Source: Magnetospirillum gryphiswaldense MSR-1 v2 (GTDB taxonomy: Bacteria > Pseudomonadota > Alphaproteobacteria > Rhodospirillales > Magnetospirillaceae). Taken from it: 64,000 nucleotides of DNA. Position 1 is the stretch's first letter. Each line of letters starts with the position of its first letter. Shown here one piece after another: positions 50,766 to 59,402 of this stretch. The translations under genes and the position numbers were made by a program. Location of the stretch: assembly GCF_000513295.1 (NCBI RefSeq), contig NC_023065.1, forward strand, positions 2,650,501 to 2,714,500, written 5' to 3'. Under the pieces are notes generated by a model, which did no database searches, was not told where the DNA came from, and saw only the letters and a program-made list of their open reading frames with translations.

Positions 50766-53269
50766 TCGACCTCAACGATGTCTGGCAACCGCCTGCCCGT
50801 TTTGACCTGCCCGAAATCCGTGGTCGCCTCGCCGCCACGGCACTGGACTGGCTGCCCGGCCTGTTTCCGCACGGTCTCCTCTCCCCGGATCGCCGGACGC
50901 TGCGCTGTGCCGATCTGGCGGGGCGGTCGCCGCGTAAGGAGGGCTCGTGCATCATCCACCTTGCTGGCCACCACGCCGGTTGGGGCTTCGACCATGCCAC
51001 CGGAGAGAGCGCCGGCCCGATCGATCTGATCCACCACGCGACCGGTCTCGCCGACCGCGATCTGTTCGAGGAAGCCGCCCGGCTGGCGCGGCTGGATCTG
51101 CCGGCAGTGGCCCGCCCCGTGGCGGCGAAGCCGAGCCATGATCTGGAGATCAAGCGCATTATCGATGGCAGCATTTCGTTGGCCGGCACCATCGGCGAGA
51201 CCTATCTGAAGGGGCGTGGCATCGGCAATCCCCGCTCGCCCGACCTACTGTACCACGACGACCTTCCCGACTTCGAGGGACGGCGCGGCTGGCCGGGGCT
51301 GGTCGGCATTGTCCGTGACGGTGCCGGCAATCCGGTCGGCGGCATCCACCGCACCTTCCTGCTCGACGATGGCTCGGACAAGGCACCGCCCGGAAAGAAG
51401 ATGCTGGGGGCAATCGACAGCGGCAGCGTGCGCCTCGCCCCCGTGCCCGCCGACGGCGATCTCGGCATCGCCGAGGGCATCGAGACCGCCCTGTCGGCCT
51501 GGGCCATCTTCGGCATCCCCACCTGGGCGGCGCTGTCGGCTGGCGGCATGCGTCAGTGGCAATGGCCCGAGGGCACTCGCCGCGTATCCATCTTCGCCGA
51601 TGCTGGTGACGTCGGCATGCAGGCGGCCGCCACCTTGGCCGACAGGCTAAATACGGCGGGCATCCCGTCCTCCATCGTCGTGCCCCTGCACGGCGATGAC
51701 TTCAACGACGATCTGCGCAAAGGCGCGGTCGCCGCACATTATAACAGCCTGCCATCCGCCGAGGACCCGCCGTCCCTCTCCAACTTCGACGATCTGCGCT
51801 CCGCCGCACTCAAGCTGACCTATCCGCCCGACATGGACGAGTTCAGCCGGTTGTTGGGGGATCTCGCCCGCGCCCGGCTCGAACCGGCCCATGAGCGCGA
51901 GGTGCTGGTCGCCATCAAGGCGGCGGCCCGCATTCCGGTCGCGACCATGGAGAAGCATCTCACGCGGCTTCACCGTGAGTTGCGAAACGGCAACGGCATG
52001 CCGTCCGTCCGCCCAGCCTGGTTCGCTCAGATCCGCACTGGCGCCGACGGCAACCCTGAGCGCAACGAAGCCAACGTCATCACCGCCCTGTCCCACGACG
52101 AGGCCTTCGCCGGGGCGCTGATCTTCGACGAGTTCCGCCAGGAGATCGTCGTCAATCGCTCGCTGCCATGGGATGATCGGATATCGGCATCCCGCCCGTG
52201 GGGGGAAGCCGACGACGTCCGCTGCGCCGAATGGCTCCAGCGCCGCGACATCAATGTTTCCCCCAAGGTGGTGGCCCGTAGCATCGGTGCGGTGGCCCAC
52301 GGTGTCCGCATTCATCCAGTACGCGAGTACCTGAGCAATCTGACATGGGATGGTATCCACCGCATGGAGACCTGGGCCATCACCTATCTGGGCGCCGCCG
52401 ACACCCGGCTTAACCGCGCCTTCGGTTCGTTGTGGATGATCTCCGCCGTCGCCCGGATCATGGACCCCGGCACCAAGGTCGATCACATGCTGATACTGGA
52501 AGGCCCACAGGGCGCCAAGAAATCTACGGCACTCAAGACCCTGGCCGGAGCAGAGTGGTTCACCGACGAACTGGCTGAGATCGGCAGCAAGGACGCCGCC
52601 CAGCAGACGCGCGGCGTCTGGATCATCGAGATCGCCGAACTGGACGCCATCGGCCGCGCCGAGGTATCCCGCATCAAGTCCTTCTTGTCGCGCTCCGTCG
52701 ACCGCTACCGCCCGCCCTATGAACGCTACGTCACCGACGTGCCACGCCAGTGCGTGTTCGCTGGCACCGTCAATCCCGACACCTACCTGCGCGATGAGAC
52801 CGGAAACCGACGCTTCTGGCCAATCCGTTGCGGTAAGATCGATCTCGAGGCTATCCGCCGTGCCCGCGACCAGCTCTGGGCCGAGGCCATGGCCATGTAC
52901 AGCCAAGGTGCCATCTGGTGGCTGGACGATCCCGACTTGATTGCCCAGGCCCGCGCAGAGCAAGAGGAGCGTTACCAATCCGACGCCTGGGACGGCCTGA
53001 TCGACCGCTGGCTTGTCTACGACAAGCAGCGCGTCAATCGCGGCTACGCTGCCTACGACGACTGGCGGGAGGAAGAGGTGGAGCGGGCTGCTCTTCTGAC
53101 CGACGTGTCGGTGGCGGAGATCCTCCAGAACGCCATCGGCATCGAACCGGGTCGGTGGACGCGTGGCGATCAAATGCGCATCAGTGCCTACTTGAAGGCT
53201 CGGGGGTGGGAGCGGTACCGCAGCCGCAGTGGTGCCTCACTGGATTGGCGGTATCGATCGGAAGGCTGA
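50762..53269 (+). CDS. Toprim-VirE primase-helicase
   Basis: An 835-residue protein from ATG 50762 (MIDLNDVWQPPARFDLPEIR). The N-terminal half has a Toprim-like primase part (GDLGIAEGIETALSAWAIFG about 237-256; VSIFADAGDVGMQAAATLAD). The C-terminal half is a virulence-associated-E/D5-type helicase: Walker A LILEGPQGAKKSTALKTLAG (about 577-596), VWIIEIAELDAIGRAE, and FAGTVNPDTYLRDETGNRRF. It should prime and unwind phage DNA. A dense array of 10-bp repeats follows in the next 400 bases, consistent with a nearby replication origin. Confidence 0.88.
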   Translation: MIDLNDVWQPPARFDLPEIRGRLAATALDWLPGLFPHGLLSPDRRTLRCADLAGRSPRKEGSCIIHLAGHHAGWGFDHATGESAGPIDLIHHATGLADRDLFEEAARLARLDLPAVARPVAAKPSHDLEIKRIIDGSISLAGTIGETYLKGRGIGNPRSPDLLYHDDLPDFEGRRGWPGLVGIVRDGAGNPVGGIHRTFLLDDGSDKAPPGKKMLGAIDSGSVRLAPVPADGDLGIAEGIETALSAWAIFGIPTWAALSAGGMRQWQWPEGTRRVSIFADAGDVGMQAAATLADRLNTAGIPSSIVVPLHGDDFNDDLRKGAVAAHYNSLPSAEDPPSLSNFDDLRSAALKLTYPPDMDEFSRLLGDLARARLEPAHEREVLVAIKAAARIPVATMEKHLTRLHRELRNGNGMPSVRPAWFAQIRTGADGNPERNEANVITALSHDEAFAGALIFDEFRQEIVVNRSLPWDDRISASRPWGEADDVRCAEWLQRRDINVSPKVVARSIGAVAHGVRIHPVREYLSNLTWDGIHRMETWAITYLGAADTRLNRAFGSLWMISAVARIMDPGTKVDHMLILEGPQGAKKSTALKTLAGAEWFTDELAEIGSKDAAQQTRGVWIIEIAELDAIGRAEVSRIKSFLSRSVDRYRPPYERYVTDVPRQCVFAGTVNPDTYLRDETGNRRFWPIRCGKIDLEAIRRARDQLWAEAMAMYSQGAIWWLDDPDLIAQARAEQEERYQSDAWDGLIDRWLVYDKQRVNRGYAAYDDWREEEVERAALLTDVSVAEILQNAIGIEPGRWTRGDQMRISAYLKARGWERYRSRSGASLDWRYRSEG

Positions 53270-53338
53270 CCGGTTCTTACCTGTCCTGTCTTGGGCCGCG
53301 ATGACATCGGTCGTCGCGGCCATTTTCATGCCCGGCCT

Positions 53339-53646
53339 GTTCCCAACCTCTCCTTTCTGTTCCCAACCTCCTCCCAAAATCCGGATCGCCCACTCGTTGG
53401 AGAGCGCGTCGTCTTGCCCGATTTGTTCCCAACCGTTCCCAACCACAGGCAGGGGTTGGGAACGCTGGAGGCCCCGGAAATCCTTGTTGTTCCCAACCTT
53501 TCCATTGTTCCCAACCTTTTTGAAAGTTATTGGAGGCAGAGAAAAAAGAATGCTTATGGTTGTCCTATAAAGATGGTGTAACACGCTACATTGCGTAAAT
53601 TTTTCTGGCAGGGAAATGTTTTAGAAATCCGATTCTGGTTGGGAAC
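53339..53646. repeat. Array of GTTCCCAACC decamers (iteron-like)
   Basis: Eight exact copies of GTTCCCAACC or its complement lie in 308 bases: direct at 53339, 53359, 53425, 53435, 53489 and 53507; inverted (GGTTGGGAAC) at 53454 and 53637. Two pairs are spaced by exactly 20 and 10 bases. The array fills the gap between the primase-helicase and RuvC genes. An open frame (53291-53581) runs through it, but its translation is simply the repeats and lacks a ribosome site. Spacing, both orientations and position after a primase gene fit iterons of a replication origin; binding sites for a regulator are the alternative. Confidence 0.75.
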
Positions 53647-53763
53647 ATGGGAACACACGGCCATCCCATGCCGCTCCGTAATTCGGTTTGCCCCGAGACA
53701 CCGCGACCCGTAGACTCTCCCTCGACCGAAGCCGAAGGCCCACTGACCTTGTGAGCCTTCACC

Positions 53764-54231
53764 ATGACCACCATCCTCGCCCTTGATCTGGGCACGACCG
53801 CCGGCTGGGCTATGCGCCTTGCCGACGGTGTCATTGTCTCCGGCACCATGGAGTTCCGCCCCGGCCGATTCGAGGGGGGTGGAATACGCTTCCTGCGCTT
53901 CCGATCCTGGCTGGACCACCTCGAAGCCGGTGCCAAGGGCATCGGCACGGTCTATTTCGAAGAATGCCGTCGTCATATTGGCACCGACGCGGCCCACATC
54001 TATGGCGGCTTTCTCGCCCACCTGACGGCTTGGTGTGAACTCAAGCACATCCCCTATCAGGGCGTTCCGGTCGGCACCATCAAGCGCCACGCCACCGGCA
54101 AGGGCAATGCCAGCAAGGACATGGTGATCTCCGCCATGCAGGCGCGCGGCTTCAATCCCGAGGACGACAACGAGGCCGACGCCCTGGCCATCCTGTCCTG
54201 GGCCATCGACACCGAAGGAGGTGTGCGATGA
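53764..54231 (+). CDS. RuvC-like Holliday junction resolvase
   Basis: A 155-residue protein with the RNase H fold of RuvC: ILALDLGTTAGWAMRL (first Asp about residue 7), VYFEECRRHIGTDAAHIYGG (Glu about 67), and NEADALAILSWAIDTEG (final Asp). It resolves branched DNA during phage recombination or before packaging. A GTG/ATG-rich end overlaps the next start (ATGA, 54228-54231). Confidence 0.85.
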   Translation: MTTILALDLGTTAGWAMRLADGVIVSGTMEFRPGRFEGGGIRFLRFRSWLDHLEAGAKGIGTVYFEECRRHIGTDAAHIYGGFLAHLTAWCELKHIPYQGVPVGTIKRHATGKGNASKDMVISAMQARGFNPEDDNEADALAILSWAIDTEGGVR

Positions 54232-54419
54232 ACTGGCACCCTCCCGGTTACGGTGGCACCCGCCGCGATCCTGAGCAGGTCAAGCGGGACGGCTGGCAAG
54301 AGCGTGGCGTCCTGGTCATTGCCGAGGACGATCAGCGCCTCACTTGGCCCGAGCGTGAACTGATCCGCCAGTTGGGCGCCAAGCTGTATGGTCCGCGCCC
54401 GGAGGTGTCCCATGACTGA
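54228..54419 (+). CDS. Small phage early protein
   Basis: A 63-residue protein, MNWHPPGYGGTRRDPEQVKR with a C-terminal helix (RLTWPERELIRQLGAKLYG). The start overlaps the RuvC stop and its stop overlaps the next start, so all three are translated together. Function unknown; frequently such a gene lies between RuvC and DUF6362-like genes in alphaproteobacterial prophages. Confidence 0.6.
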   Translation: MNWHPPGYGGTRRDPEQVKRDGWQERGVLVIAEDDQRLTWPERELIRQLGAKLYGPRPEVSHD

Positions 54420-54900
54420 AAACCATTGGACGCCTTCCCTGATTGAGGATCGCCTCGCCGAGGCAGCTGACACCCTGCGCCGCCTACCTGAAACCAGAGG
54501 TCAGGGTCATGCCAGCATTTGGCCACCCTATGTGCAGGAATGTTTGGAACCCACCGAGGTGAAGCTACGCCGTCCGCCGCCCTCCGCCGCCGCCATCACC
54601 CGCATGGACGAAGCCTTGCCTTGGCTGCGCCATCTCGATCCCACCGACGCCAAGATCATCTGGCTGCGGGCCACCAACGCCCCATGGAAGGTGATCTGCT
54701 GGCAGGTCGGCATGACGCGGGCGACCGCTCACCGGCACTGGCTGTTCGCGCTGTGCGTCATTGCCTGGAAGCTGAACGGCAAGCGCATCCCCAGGCACAT
54801 CTCCAAGGTAGATCTGATCGCCCGCACCAAGGCGGCGGAGGAAAGCGAAAAGTGTATCGATACATCGCAGGGCGCGACAGTGATGGCCAGTTTGGGGTAG
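54412..54900 (+). CDS. DUF6362-like protein with C-terminal HTH
   Basis: A 162-residue protein from ATG 54412 (MTENHWTPSLIEDRLAEAAD), preceded by GGAGGTG. A helical N-terminal part is followed by a sigma-70 region-4-like HTH (about 72-120: DAKIIWLRATNAPWKVICWQ and VGMTRATAHRHWLFALCVIA). DUF6362 proteins look like this and may regulate late genes. It ends 174 bases before a second repeat array. Confidence 0.7.
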   Translation: MTENHWTPSLIEDRLAEAADTLRRLPETRGQGHASIWPPYVQECLEPTEVKLRRPPPSAAAITRMDEALPWLRHLDPTDAKIIWLRATNAPWKVICWQVGMTRATAHRHWLFALCVIAWKLNGKRIPRHISKVDLIARTKAAEESEKCIDTSQGATVMASLG

Positions 54901-55073
54901 ATGTAATTCCAGGCTCGCGGAACGGGCGGCGGCAACGATCACTAAATGATCCGCCGCCCGAAGCGGGCGAAAGAATAGAACACCGTACCGTGGAGAATTG
55001 GTTCCTCCCCGGCACCTTCCGCTATGCGGGGGGCATCAGCGCCGAATATCGCTAGCGACAGCCCGAAAATCTG

Positions 55074-55237
55074 GGTTTCCACTTAGGTTTCCAGTTTCCA
55101 GCCCAAAGGCGCGATTGTCCAAGGACAGCGCGCCTTTCGCATATCCGGGGGCCTGGAAACCAGGGTGGAAACCACCCCTGGAAACCTGACCGGGTTTCCA
55201 CCTGCCGGTTTCCAGTTTCCACCAGCCCAGGTTTCCA
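55074..55237. repeat. Array of GGTTTCCA octamers with a long hairpin
   Basis: Within 164 bases there are eight exact GGTTTCCA or TGGAAACC units: direct at 55074, 55086, 55193, 55207 and 55230; inverted at 55154, 55166 and 55179; plus two GTTTCCA heptamers (55094, 55215). Between the two groups lies a hairpin, AAAGGCGCG (55105-55113) pairing with CGCGCCTTT (55129-55137), with an inner TGTCC/GGACA pair and an AA loop. The array ends six bases before the methyltransferase start. It is distinct in sequence from the 53.3-53.6 kb array, and may be an origin or operator. The 54901-55073 part holds nothing recognisable. Confidence 0.72.
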
Positions 55238-55242
55238 CCCCC

Positions 55243-56069
55243 ATGCAGCTTGCTCTCCCCGAGCCGGTCCCGCCGGCCATCGGCGTGATATCGCGCGCCT
55301 TGGCCGCCGAAGGGCTGGTCTATGGCAGCGTGTGCAGTGGGATCGAGGCGGCGACGGTGGCGTGGGAGCCGCTGGGCTGGCGGCCCGCTTTCTTCGCCGA
55401 GATCGAGCCCTTTCCGTCCGCCGTGCTGGCCCACCATTACCCCTATGTTCCCAACCTGGGCGACATGACCGCCATCGATGGTTGGGCGTGGCGGGGCAAG
55501 ATCGACGTGCTGGTGGGCGGAACACCCTGCCAGGCCTTCTCGGTGGCGGGCCTGCGCAAGTCTCTGGACGACGCGCGCGGCAACCTTGCCCTCAAATTCG
55601 TGGACCTCGCCAATGCCATCGACCCAGCCTACACCATTTGGGAAAACGTGCCGGGTGCCTTGTCCACCCGCGATAACGCCTTCGGATGCCTTCTGGGCGG
55701 ATTGGCCGGCGAAGATGGTCCGCTGCTCCCACCAGGGGGCAAATGGACGGACGCTGGTGTTGTGTTTGGACCCACGCGCACAGTCGCGTGGCGGGTGGCG
55801 TCACCCCGACCTTGCGGGCGATGTCGGCCTTGGGCCGCGACAATGCCGGTGGCCAGTTGGCGGTCCAGCACGGCATGGCGGTGCGCCGATTGACACCCCG
55901 CGAATGCGAGCGGCTTCAAGGCTTTCCCGACGATTACACCCGCATCCCCTGGCGGCGGAAGGCCCCGGAGGATTGCCCAGACGGCCCGAGGTATCGCGGG
56001 CTGGGGAATTCCATGGCTGTTCCGGTGATGTCCTGGATCGGCAGCCGCATCCAGGCCGCAGGAAAATGA
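55243..56069 (+). pseudogene. Cytosine-5 DNA methyltransferase with internal deletion
   Basis: Two parts in different frames. The first, from ATG 55243, has motif I VYGSVCSGIEAATVAWEP, motif IV with the catalytic Cys in GGTPCQAFSVAGL and the ENV motif YTIWENVPGALS, and runs to WTDAGVVFGPTRTVAWRV (about 55800) before a new frame stops at 55893. The second, in another frame, begins near VAGGVTPTLRAMSALGR and carries the late motifs RRLTPRECERLQGFPDDYT and GNSMAVPVMSWIGSRI to TGA 56069. The stretch with motif VIII (QRRRR region) and the target-recognition domain is missing between them. A GTGGCGGGTG-like junction at about 55790-55800 suggests deletion at short homology. The enzyme should be inactive. 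Confidence 0.75.
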
Positions 56070-57337
56070 CAATGGCCCATCCGTTTCCCGATACCGTCGA
56101 GCATTGGAGCATCGACCGGCTGATCCCCTATGGCCGCAATGCGCGGACCCATTCGGACGGCCAGGTCGCCCAGATCGCTGCCAGCATGGTGGAGTTCGGC
56201 TGGACCAACCCGGTGTTGGCCGACAGCCAGGGCAATGTCATCGCCGGGCATGGCCGACTGGCCGCCGCCAAATCCCTCGGCCTGGATACGGTGCCGGTGG
56301 TGATCCTCGACCATCTGACCGAGGCCCAGCGCCGCGCCTATATTTTGGCTGACAACAAGCTTGCTCTCAATGCGGGATGGGATGAAGAAACCCTGGCGGC
56401 GGAGCTGCACGCGCTGAACGGCGATGGCTACGATCTCGGCGTCATCGGCTTCTCCGACGAGGAGTTGGACGCCCTGATGGCTCCCCTTGATGACGAGGGC
56501 GACGGCCAGGGTGATGAAACCGGCGAGGACGAGGTGCCGGAACCGCCCGCCGATCCGGTGACGCGGCCGGGTGATCTGTGGATCTTGGGCCAACATCGCC
56601 TGCTTTGCGGCGACAGCACCATCCTGGCCGATGTGGAGAAGGTGCTGGGTGGCGCCCCCGCTAACATGTGTTTCACCGACAGCCCGTACAACGTTGATTA
56701 CGGCGCACCGGGCAAGGGAGGCAAAGGCCGTCGCATCCTCAACGATGCCCTGGGCGGCGGGTTCAAGCAGTTCCTGTACGACGTCTGCGTTAACATCCTG
56801 GCCGTGACCAAGGGTGCGGTCTACATGTGCATGTCGTCGTCGGAGTTGCACACCTTACAAAGCGCCTTCCTGGAGGCTGGCGGACACTGGTCGACGTTCA
56901 TCATCTGGGCCAAGAACACCTTCACCCTGGGGCGCTCGGATTATCAGCGCCAATATGAACCGATCCTGTACGGCTGGAAGGAAGGTGGCGGCCATTACTG
57001 GTGCGGCGCCCGCGACCAGGGGGACGTCTGGTCGATCAACAAACCGGCCCGGAACGACCTCCATCCGACCATGAAGCCGGTGGAACTGGTGGAACGGGCT
57101 ATCGGCAATTCATCGCGGGAGAACGAGATCATCCTCGATCCGTTCGGCGGTTCCGGCACCACCCTGATCGCCTGCGAACGCATGGGGCGGCAGGCTCGGC
57201 TGCTGGAACTCGACCCCAAATACGTCGATGTCATCGTCCTGCGTTGGCAGGAGCAGACTGGCGAAGCAGCCATTCTGGATGGTGATGGCCGCTGCTTCGA
57301 CGACATCGCCGCCGGGAAGGCGGTCAGCGCCGGGTGA
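56066..57337 (+). CDS. ParB-domain DNA adenine methyltransferase
   Basis: A 423-residue protein from ATG 56066, overlapping the previous stop (ATGA). N-terminal ParB/Srx-like domain (about 12-110: LIPYGRNARTHSDGQVAQIA, NVIAGHGRLAAAKSLGLDTV). The methyltransferase domain follows (about 165-405): catalytic motif TDSPYNVDYG (DSPY in place of the usual DPPY) and the SAM-binding DPFGGSGTTLIACERMGR. This is a common phage N6-adenine or N4-cytosine methyltransferase of the beta class. It probably protects phage DNA. It ends 14 bases inside a convergent gene. Confidence 0.88.
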   Translation: MTMAHPFPDTVEHWSIDRLIPYGRNARTHSDGQVAQIAASMVEFGWTNPVLADSQGNVIAGHGRLAAAKSLGLDTVPVVILDHLTEAQRRAYILADNKLALNAGWDEETLAAELHALNGDGYDLGVIGFSDEELDALMAPLDDEGDGQGDETGEDEVPEPPADPVTRPGDLWILGQHRLLCGDSTILADVEKVLGGAPANMCFTDSPYNVDYGAPGKGGKGRRILNDALGGGFKQFLYDVCVNILAVTKGAVYMCMSSSELHTLQSAFLEAGGHWSTFIIWAKNTFTLGRSDYQRQYEPILYGWKEGGGHYWCGARDQGDVWSINKPARNDLHPTMKPVELVERAIGNSSRENEIILDPFGGSGTTLIACERMGRQARLLELDPKYVDVIVLRWQEQTGEAAILDGDGRCFDDIAAGKAVSAG

Positions 57338-57539
57338 TCCGGCGCAGGGAATGCTGGTATTTGGCGTCGGAAGGTTTCCAGTTAAGCGGCTTGCAGCCGA
57401 GTCGTAGATCACGGTTCCAGAATTCCAGGATCTGCTGGTTGGAATAGCCCCGGCCCCGGAAGTACTCGAAATCGGTCTGCGACCATTGAGGATGGGCCTT
57501 CAGGGCCGCGGTGGGGCGGACGGTCAACCGGGCCGCCAT
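57324..57539 (-). CDS. Small phage protein, 71 aa
   Basis: A 71-residue protein from ATG 57539 (MAARLTVRPTAALKAHPQWS) with AGGAGG upstream. It contains QTDFEYFRGRGYSNQQILEF and a basic C-terminus. Family unknown. It overlaps the convergent methyltransferase end and follows the 54-aa gene by 2 bases, so it is part of a minus-strand pair. Confidence 0.6.
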   Translation of the reverse strand: MAARLTVRPTAALKAHPQWSQTDFEYFRGRGYSNQQILEFWNRDLRLGCKPLNWKPSDAKYQHSLRRITRR

Positions 57540-57541
57540 GG

Positions 57542-57706
57542 TCACTTCGCCTCCTGGCCAGCGGTAAATGCGGCTTCCAGGGCCTTCTTGACCTGCCAAA
57601 CCGACAACTCGTGGAAGTCGAGGCGGTCGCTGTTGCGGGTGTCCAGGGTTTCCAGGTTCAGGATCTGGGTGGCGATCTCGGTCAGGGCTTGGTCTCGGGA
57701 TTTCAT
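57542..57706 (-). CDS. DUF6900-like small protein
   Basis: A 54-residue protein from ATG 57706 (MKSRDQALTEIATQILNLET). The sequence LDTRNSDRLDFHELSVWQVK and the length correspond to the DUF6900 family of small phage proteins. Function unknown. Co-transcribed with the 71-aa gene. Confidence 0.65.
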   Translation of the reverse strand: MKSRDQALTEIATQILNLETLDTRNSDRLDFHELSVWQVKKALEAAFTAGQEAK

Positions 57707-57816
57707 GCTCTTGGCCTTCCGTTGTGGTGGGGCCAGTACCGCTCTATGGCGCCGACAGATCAAGTCGATTAAGCGTGCAATTTCAATAAGGTGATCGATT
57801 GCGTCAATCTCGCCGT

Positions 57817-58008
57817 ATGTCCATGGTCGAGGCCGCCGCCAACGTGGTGATCGGTTACGGCATCGCGGTCGCCACCCAGGTGGTGGTGTTCCCGATCTTC
57901 GGCATTCACATCACCCTGGCCGATGATCTGGCGATCGGCTTGGTGTTCGCCGTGGTGTCCTTGGCTCGGGGTTTCATGCTGAGGCGGGTCTTTGAACGGC
58001 TCCGGTGA
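57817..58008 (+). CDS. Small two-helix membrane protein
   Basis: A 63-residue protein from ATG 57817 (MSMVEAAANVVIGYGIAVAT) with two likely membrane helices (about 7-29 and 36-55). Its stop TGA lies 60 bases ahead of the HU gene. Similar small membrane proteins (DUF7220-like) occur in many alphaproteobacterial prophages. Role unknown. Confidence 0.6.
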   Translation: MSMVEAAANVVIGYGIAVATQVVVFPIFGIHITLADDLAIGLVFAVVSLARGFMLRRVFERLR

Positions 58009-58068
58009 CAAATTGGCGACATGCCCTTAATCTTCTTCCGGGATTCTTGTCCGGGAAGGAAAAACAGC

Positions 58069-58332
58069 ATGAGCAAGACCGCGATTTCCAAAGCCATCCG
58101 CACCGCCACCGGCTGCACCGCCGCCCAGGCCGACGAAGCTGTCGATGCCTTGGTGGCCACCATTCTGGATGGCGTGAAGTCCGAAGGCCGCTTCCGGATG
58201 ATTGGATTTGGGACCTTCTCGAAGTCCGAGCGCCCGGCCCGGCAGGGCCGCAATCCCCAGACCGGCAAGACCATTGAGATCGCGGCGTCCTCGACCATCA
58301 AGTTCAAGGCGTCGTCGTCGCTGAAGAAATAG
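58069..58332 (+). CDS. HU-family DNA-binding protein
   Basis: An 87-residue protein from ATG 58069 (MSKTAISKAIRTATGCTAAQ) with GGAAGGA upstream. It shows the HU/IHF pattern: helical N-terminus, FRMIGFGTFSKSERPARQGR and NPQTGKTIEIAASSTIKFKA. It bends or coats DNA and may help phage replication, packaging or transcription. Dimeric family. Confidence 0.9.
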   Translation: MSKTAISKAIRTATGCTAAQADEAVDALVATILDGVKSEGRFRMIGFGTFSKSERPARQGRNPQTGKTIEIAASSTIKFKASSSLKK

Positions 58333-58340
58333 GCTGAAGA

Positions 58341-58532
58341 ATGGCGGTGGACCCAGAGCAGGTGGCGCGCAGCGCGGACGATTTGATTGAGCATTACGGT
58401 CAAACCGCTCTCGAAGTCGCCCGCCAGCAGGTTGAGCGTGCGTCGAGGACAGGTGATCATCCTGCCCTCGATCTCGCCCTGATGGTTTTGACGGAAATCG
58501 AGCGCCGTCAGACTGCAGAATCCAATTTGTAA
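58341..58532 (+). CDS. Small helical phage protein
   Basis: A 63-residue protein (MAVDPEQVARSADDLIEHYG) that is helical throughout. Starts 8 bases after the HU gene. Its end overlaps the convergent DUF3489 gene by 25 bases. No family is recognised. Confidence 0.5.
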   Translation: MAVDPEQVARSADDLIEHYGQTALEVARQQVERASRTGDHPALDLALMVLTEIERRQTAESNL

Positions 58533-59086
58533 ACCCGGCCCCGGCCTTCGATCTTCTCGCTGGTGACGTCCAGGCCGAGCTTCTTCTTTAAGGCCCCGGC
58601 GATTGCGCCCCTTGCCGTATGTGGCAACCAGCCGAACTCGGCGGTAATCTCGGCGATGCTGCTGCCCTCGGGCCGCTTCAGCATGGCGATCAGGGCCTCC
58701 TGCTTGGTGCCTTCGCGGGGCTTGCGGGCCGGTTTCGAGACGTGAGCGTCCGTGGGCGGGGATTCTGCCTTGTCGGCCATGTCAGCCCCCGGTTCTTCTT
58801 CCGGCGCCGTGTCCGCGCCCGTGTCGGCGACAATGCCCAACGCCGTGTAGGCGGCGGCCGTGGCAACTAGCGTTAGCGGGGTTCCGTCCTCGTCTTCGCG
58901 CCAGACCGGGGCACCGGCTTCAACCGGAATCGCCTCGATCAGGCCCTTCTTGATCATGCTGGTCAGCACCATGTCGACCGCGCCGCCCTTCAAGGATGTG
59001 GTGATCGGTAGGACCAGCCCGCCCTCGCGGGCGCAGGCGGTGGCGAGGATGACGGATTGGGTGTCGGAAAGCTGAATCGTGGTCAT
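58508..59086 (-). CDS. DUF3489 protein
   Basis: A 192-residue protein from ATG 59086 (MTTIQLSDTQSVILATACAR). The N-terminal part and especially the C-terminal winged-helix-like region (KQEALIAMLKRPEGSSIAEI and TAEFGWLPHTARGAIAGALK) match DUF3489 proteins. Pro/Ala/Glu-rich linker in the middle. Likely DNA-binding; role in the phage is unknown. Confidence 0.78.
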   Translation of the reverse strand: MTTIQLSDTQSVILATACAREGGLVLPITTSLKGGAVDMVLTSMIKKGLIEAIPVEAGAPVWREDEDGTPLTLVATAAAYTALGIVADTGADTAPEEEPGADMADKAESPPTDAHVSKPARKPREGTKQEALIAMLKRPEGSSIAEITAEFGWLPHTARGAIAGALKKKLGLDVTSEKIEGRGRVYKLDSAV

Positions 59087-59180
59087 GGTGGTTCCCTCCG
59101 GGGTGTCGGCGCGGGGTGCGCCTGTACCACCCCGAGCCCAACCGGGCGGACCCGGTCGGGCGATGGGGCAACCAAGGGCG

Positions 59181-59360
59181 TCAGGCGGCCATGTTGGCCA
59201 GGAGACGCCGGGCCTCGTAAATCGCCGCCCACATGGCGCGGTCATCGGCAGGCCCATCCGTTGCTTCTATCTCGGTCGCGGCGCGGTCGATGGCCCGCAA
59301 CGTTCCCACCATGGCGGCATTGTCGGCACGCAGGCGGTCGATCTCTGTGGAATCAGTCAT
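59181..59360 (-). CDS. 59-aa helical phage protein
   Basis: A short gene from ATG 59360 with AAGGAGATACGG upstream: MTDSTEIDRLRADNAAMVGT then LRAIDRAATEIEATDGPADD, ending with a helix (AMWAAIYEARRLLANMAA). Good ribosome site and codon use. Coiled-coil-like. Function unknown. It lies between two other minus-strand phage genes. Confidence 0.6.
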   Translation of the reverse strand: MTDSTEIDRLRADNAAMVGTLRAIDRAATEIEATDGPADDRAMWAAIYEARRLLANMAA

Positions 59361-59402
59361 CCGTATCTCCTTTCTTGACGGTGCTGCCGGCGAGGCCGGA
59401 CA

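Noticed and set aside
53291-53581. A 96-codon frame through the GTTCCCAACC array
   Set aside because: Its translation is the repeat itself (VPNL/FPT-like units) and it lacks a ribosome site; the repeat as a DNA element explains it better.
53339-55237. CRISPR arrays in the two repeat regions
   Set aside because: Units are only 8-10 bases, occur in both orientations, have irregular spacing and no cas genes are nearby.
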